Source: Coriobacteriia bacterium (GTDB taxonomy: Bacteria > Actinomycetota > Coriobacteriia > Coriobacteriales > QAMH01). Taken from it: DNA of 7,826 nucleotides. A program made the translations under genes and the position numbers. Positions 6,694 through 7,826 of this stretch are shown in pieces. Where the stretch lies: positions 1-7,826 of the forward strand of contig CAAEKX010000152.1 in assembly GCA_900756605.1 (NCBI GenBank), given 5' to 3'. The notes beneath the pieces were generated by a model. It saw nothing but the letters and a program-made list of their open reading frames with translations. It did not search any database and was not told the origin of the DNA. How positions within the stretch are numbered: the first letter of the stretch is position 1; every line of letters begins with the position of its first letter.

Positions 6694-6716
6694 AATCCTG
6701 CAAGATTTGCAGGATT
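6694..6716. repeat. Perfect inverted repeat at the left edge of the operator-like array
   Basis: AATCCTGCAA (6694-6703) and TTGCAGGATT (6707-6716) form a perfect 10-base inverted repeat around GAT. The right arm is also the beginning of the first tandem unit at 6708, so the array has one inverted and two direct copies of the core TGCAGGATT. No T-run follows, so protein binding is more likely than termination. Confidence 0.6.
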
Positions 6717-6747
6717 TTGGCTATACAATGCAGGATTTTGGCTATAC
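6708..6747 (+). promoter_or_regulatory. Two tandem 19-base repeats with 21-base period, candidate AraC-type operator
   Basis: TGCAGGATTTTGGCTATAC occurs identically at 6708-6726 and 6729-6747, with a period of 21 bases. AraC-family activators commonly bind tandem half-sites spaced two helical turns apart and touching the promoter. Here the second copy ends 18 bases before the proposed -7 element of the lipoprotein gene, and an AraC-family gene ends about 100 bases upstream. The array is therefore a good candidate activator site, possibly for that regulator; this is inferred from geometry. Confidence 0.55.
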
Positions 6748-6765
6748 CTTTTCGTTGTTGCATAT

Positions 6766-6773
6766 TACTTTTG
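6766..6773 (+). promoter_or_regulatory. Bacteroidota-type -7 promoter element
   Basis: TACTTTTG matches the Bacteroidota primary sigma factor -7 consensus TAnnTTTG. The nearest upstream TTTG (6737-6740, inside the second operator repeat) is 25 bases away, longer than the usual spacing, so the -33 box is poor, as expected for an activator-dependent promoter. Transcription would begin near 6780, with a leader of about 45 bases before the ATG at 6824. The leader is A-rich (AATACAAAAGAAGT) without a strong Shine-Dalgarno, also typical of the phylum. Confidence 0.6.
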
Positions 6774-6823
6774 TCCGAAAAGAGAACACGATTTATTCAC
6801 CCTTTTAGAAATACAAAAGAAGT

Positions 6824-7826
6824 ATGAAACAACTAAGAATCTTTTTCCTCTGCCTTATGGCAGCAACGTTGGCAACCGCCTGTGGCGACGACAACAATGA
6901 CGACAACTCCGTGCCCGTAGAGAGCATCACCCTCAATCATGAGACTCTGACCCTGAAATCGGGAGCGACCGAAACGCTGGTTCCCACCATTGTCCCCGAC
7001 CGGGTGACTGCCGAATCCGTAGTATGGAGCAGTGACAAAACTTCCGTAGCCACCGTAAGTAAAGACGGACTGGTGACCGCCGTAGCTGAAGGAACAGCCA
7101 CCATCACCGCCACCGCACGCGAAAAGTCCGCCACCTGCCTTGTGACGGTCAGCAGCAACAAGACGCTTGTCACGACCGCAGCCGAACTGAAAACCGCTAT
7201 TGAAACGGCAGACGGCACTGCGGATGCACCAACACAAATCATCCTCGGTAAAGGCTTTGAGGTTGCTGCGGATGCAGAGCATTTTGCCTTTTCAATAGAC
7301 GGCAAACACATTGCTATCGACGGCGGAAATAATCCTATCAGCGGCGATAATTATTATATTTCCCGTACCGCTAGCGACAAAAGCCTTTTTGAGCTTACAA
7401 ACGGCGCGTCATTGAAGCTGACCAACCTCAACATTTATGGAAATGCTGCTGCCCATTCAGCTGATGTCGCCTGCATATTTGTTAGGGCGTCTTGCAAACT
7501 AACGCTGGGTAACGGTTTCGAACTACATTCCGGCAATGGGAATGATAATGACCAGCTAATTGGTATCTCTGTCGGTGATAATGCCACGCTCATTATGGAA
7601 GGCGATGCTGAAATCTCCAAAAGCATAAAGGGGCAGGAAGTGCTTGTTGCCCCTACAGGAATACTGCAACTGAAAGGCGGAAAAATAATAGCAAGGGAGG
7701 AGGGAACGTATATGAGTGAACGGAGCCTCTGTCTGCAAGCTGCGATTAATGGCAATCAAGTGACCATCCCCACCGTTACGGTTGAAAACGAACTTCCGGC
7801 GGATTCTGATTTTAAATTAGATCTAT
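6824..7826 (+). CDS. Surface-type lipoprotein with bacterial Ig-like (BIG_2) domain and beta-helix-like region, partial
   Basis: The frame is open from the ATG at 6824 to the window end (334 codons), with no stop reached. Residues 1-19 form a short lipoprotein signal (MKQLRIFFLCLMAATLATA) before C20. The residues after the cysteine, GDDNNDDN, resemble the acidic export signal that sends Bacteroidota lipoproteins to the outer face of the outer membrane. Residues about 32-110 form a BIG_2 Ig-like domain, with VESITLNHETLTLKSG at its start and VWSSDKTSVATV followed by GLVTAVAEGTATITATA near its end. From about residue 115 the sequence is a chain of short beta-strand patterns (IDGGNNPISG, LKLTNLNIYGN, CKLTLGNGFELHSGNGN, ATLIMEGDAEI, GILQLKGGKI) like a right-handed beta-helix of the pectate-lyase-like fold. 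No catalytic residues are identified, and the C-terminus is missing. Glycan binding or adhesion is possible but unproven. Confidence 0.85.
   Translation, partial: MKQLRIFFLCLMAATLATACGDDNNDDNSVPVESITLNHETLTLKSGATETLVPTIVPDRVTAESVVWSSDKTSVATVSKDGLVTAVAEGTATITATAREKSATCLVTVSSNKTLVTTAAELKTAIETADGTADAPTQIILGKGFEVAADAEHFAFSIDGKHIAIDGGNNPISGDNYYISRTASDKSLFELTNGASLKLTNLNIYGNAAAHSADVACIFVRASCKLTLGNGFELHSGNGNDNDQLIGISVGDNATLIMEGDAEISKSIKGQEVLVAPTGILQLKGGKIIAREEGTYMSERSLCLQAAINGNQVTIPTVTVENELPADSDFKLDL

Noticed and set aside
6708..6747. The two tandem 19-base units as a CRISPR or mobile-element repeat
   Set aside because: There are only two copies with a two-base separation, no spacers, and no cas or transposase genes nearby; the position over a promoter favours a regulator site.
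6833..7759. Minus-strand frames opposite the lipoprotein gene
   Set aside because: They are low-complexity shadows (Gly-, Ser- and Val-rich). The plus strand has a signal peptide, lipobox, Ig-like domain, promoter and an uninterrupted frame.

Overview
The window reads as two pieces of DNA from different bacterial groups joined near base 6,430. Bases 1 to about 6,430 look like a high-GC anaerobic actinobacterium of the Coriobacteriia (Eggerthellaceae-like: Eggerthella, Gordonibacter, Slackia and relatives). The reasons are GC-rich codons (two hand-counted lines inside the large gene are near 70% G+C), Shine-Dalgarno-led genes, and a molybdoenzyme, small Fe-S protein and MFS transporter arrangement typical of that group. 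Bases from about 6,440 to the end look like a Bacteroidota genome: a TAnnTTTG promoter element, an A-rich leader without a clear Shine-Dalgarno, a lipoprotein with an acidic surface-export-like tail after its cysteine, and lower G+C (about 36% in the counted intergenic part, about 45% in a counted part of the gene).

Left part. A leftward cluster runs from about 4,660 to beyond base 1: an MFS transporter (3354-4607), a large bis-MGD molybdoenzyme without a signal peptide (790-3270), a 120-residue two-cluster ferredoxin-like subunit (424-786), a strong intercistronic hairpin (369-403), and the first 113 residues of a second MFS transporter (1-339). The enzyme resembles the acetylene hydratase / pyrogallol transhydroxylase / catechol dehydroxylase branch of the DMSO reductase superfamily. 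The likely logic is import of a small, perhaps aromatic, compound, reduction or rearrangement in the cytoplasm with electrons passed through the small Fe-S protein, and export of the product by one of the two carriers. The substrate cannot be read from sequence.

Middle part. A TetR-family regulator (4843-5433) is divergent from the cluster, across a 235-base control region with a leftward promoter and a 21-base-spaced direct repeat. It is followed on the same strand by a LysR-type regulator (from 5565).

Right part. The LysR reading frame does not end as a LysR protein. At about residue 290 it passes in frame into the last 57 residues of an AraC-family DNA-binding domain, with only the second helix-turn-helix present. 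This is also where the taxonomic character changes. Downstream lie a compact operator-like array (one inverted and two tandem half-sites), a Bacteroidota-type promoter element, and a lipoprotein with a bacterial Ig-like domain and a beta-helix-like region that runs off the right edge. A chimeric assembly, or less likely a real recombination, explains this better than a functional LysR-AraC fusion. No RNA genes, CRISPR arrays, insertion sequences or phage genes were recognised.
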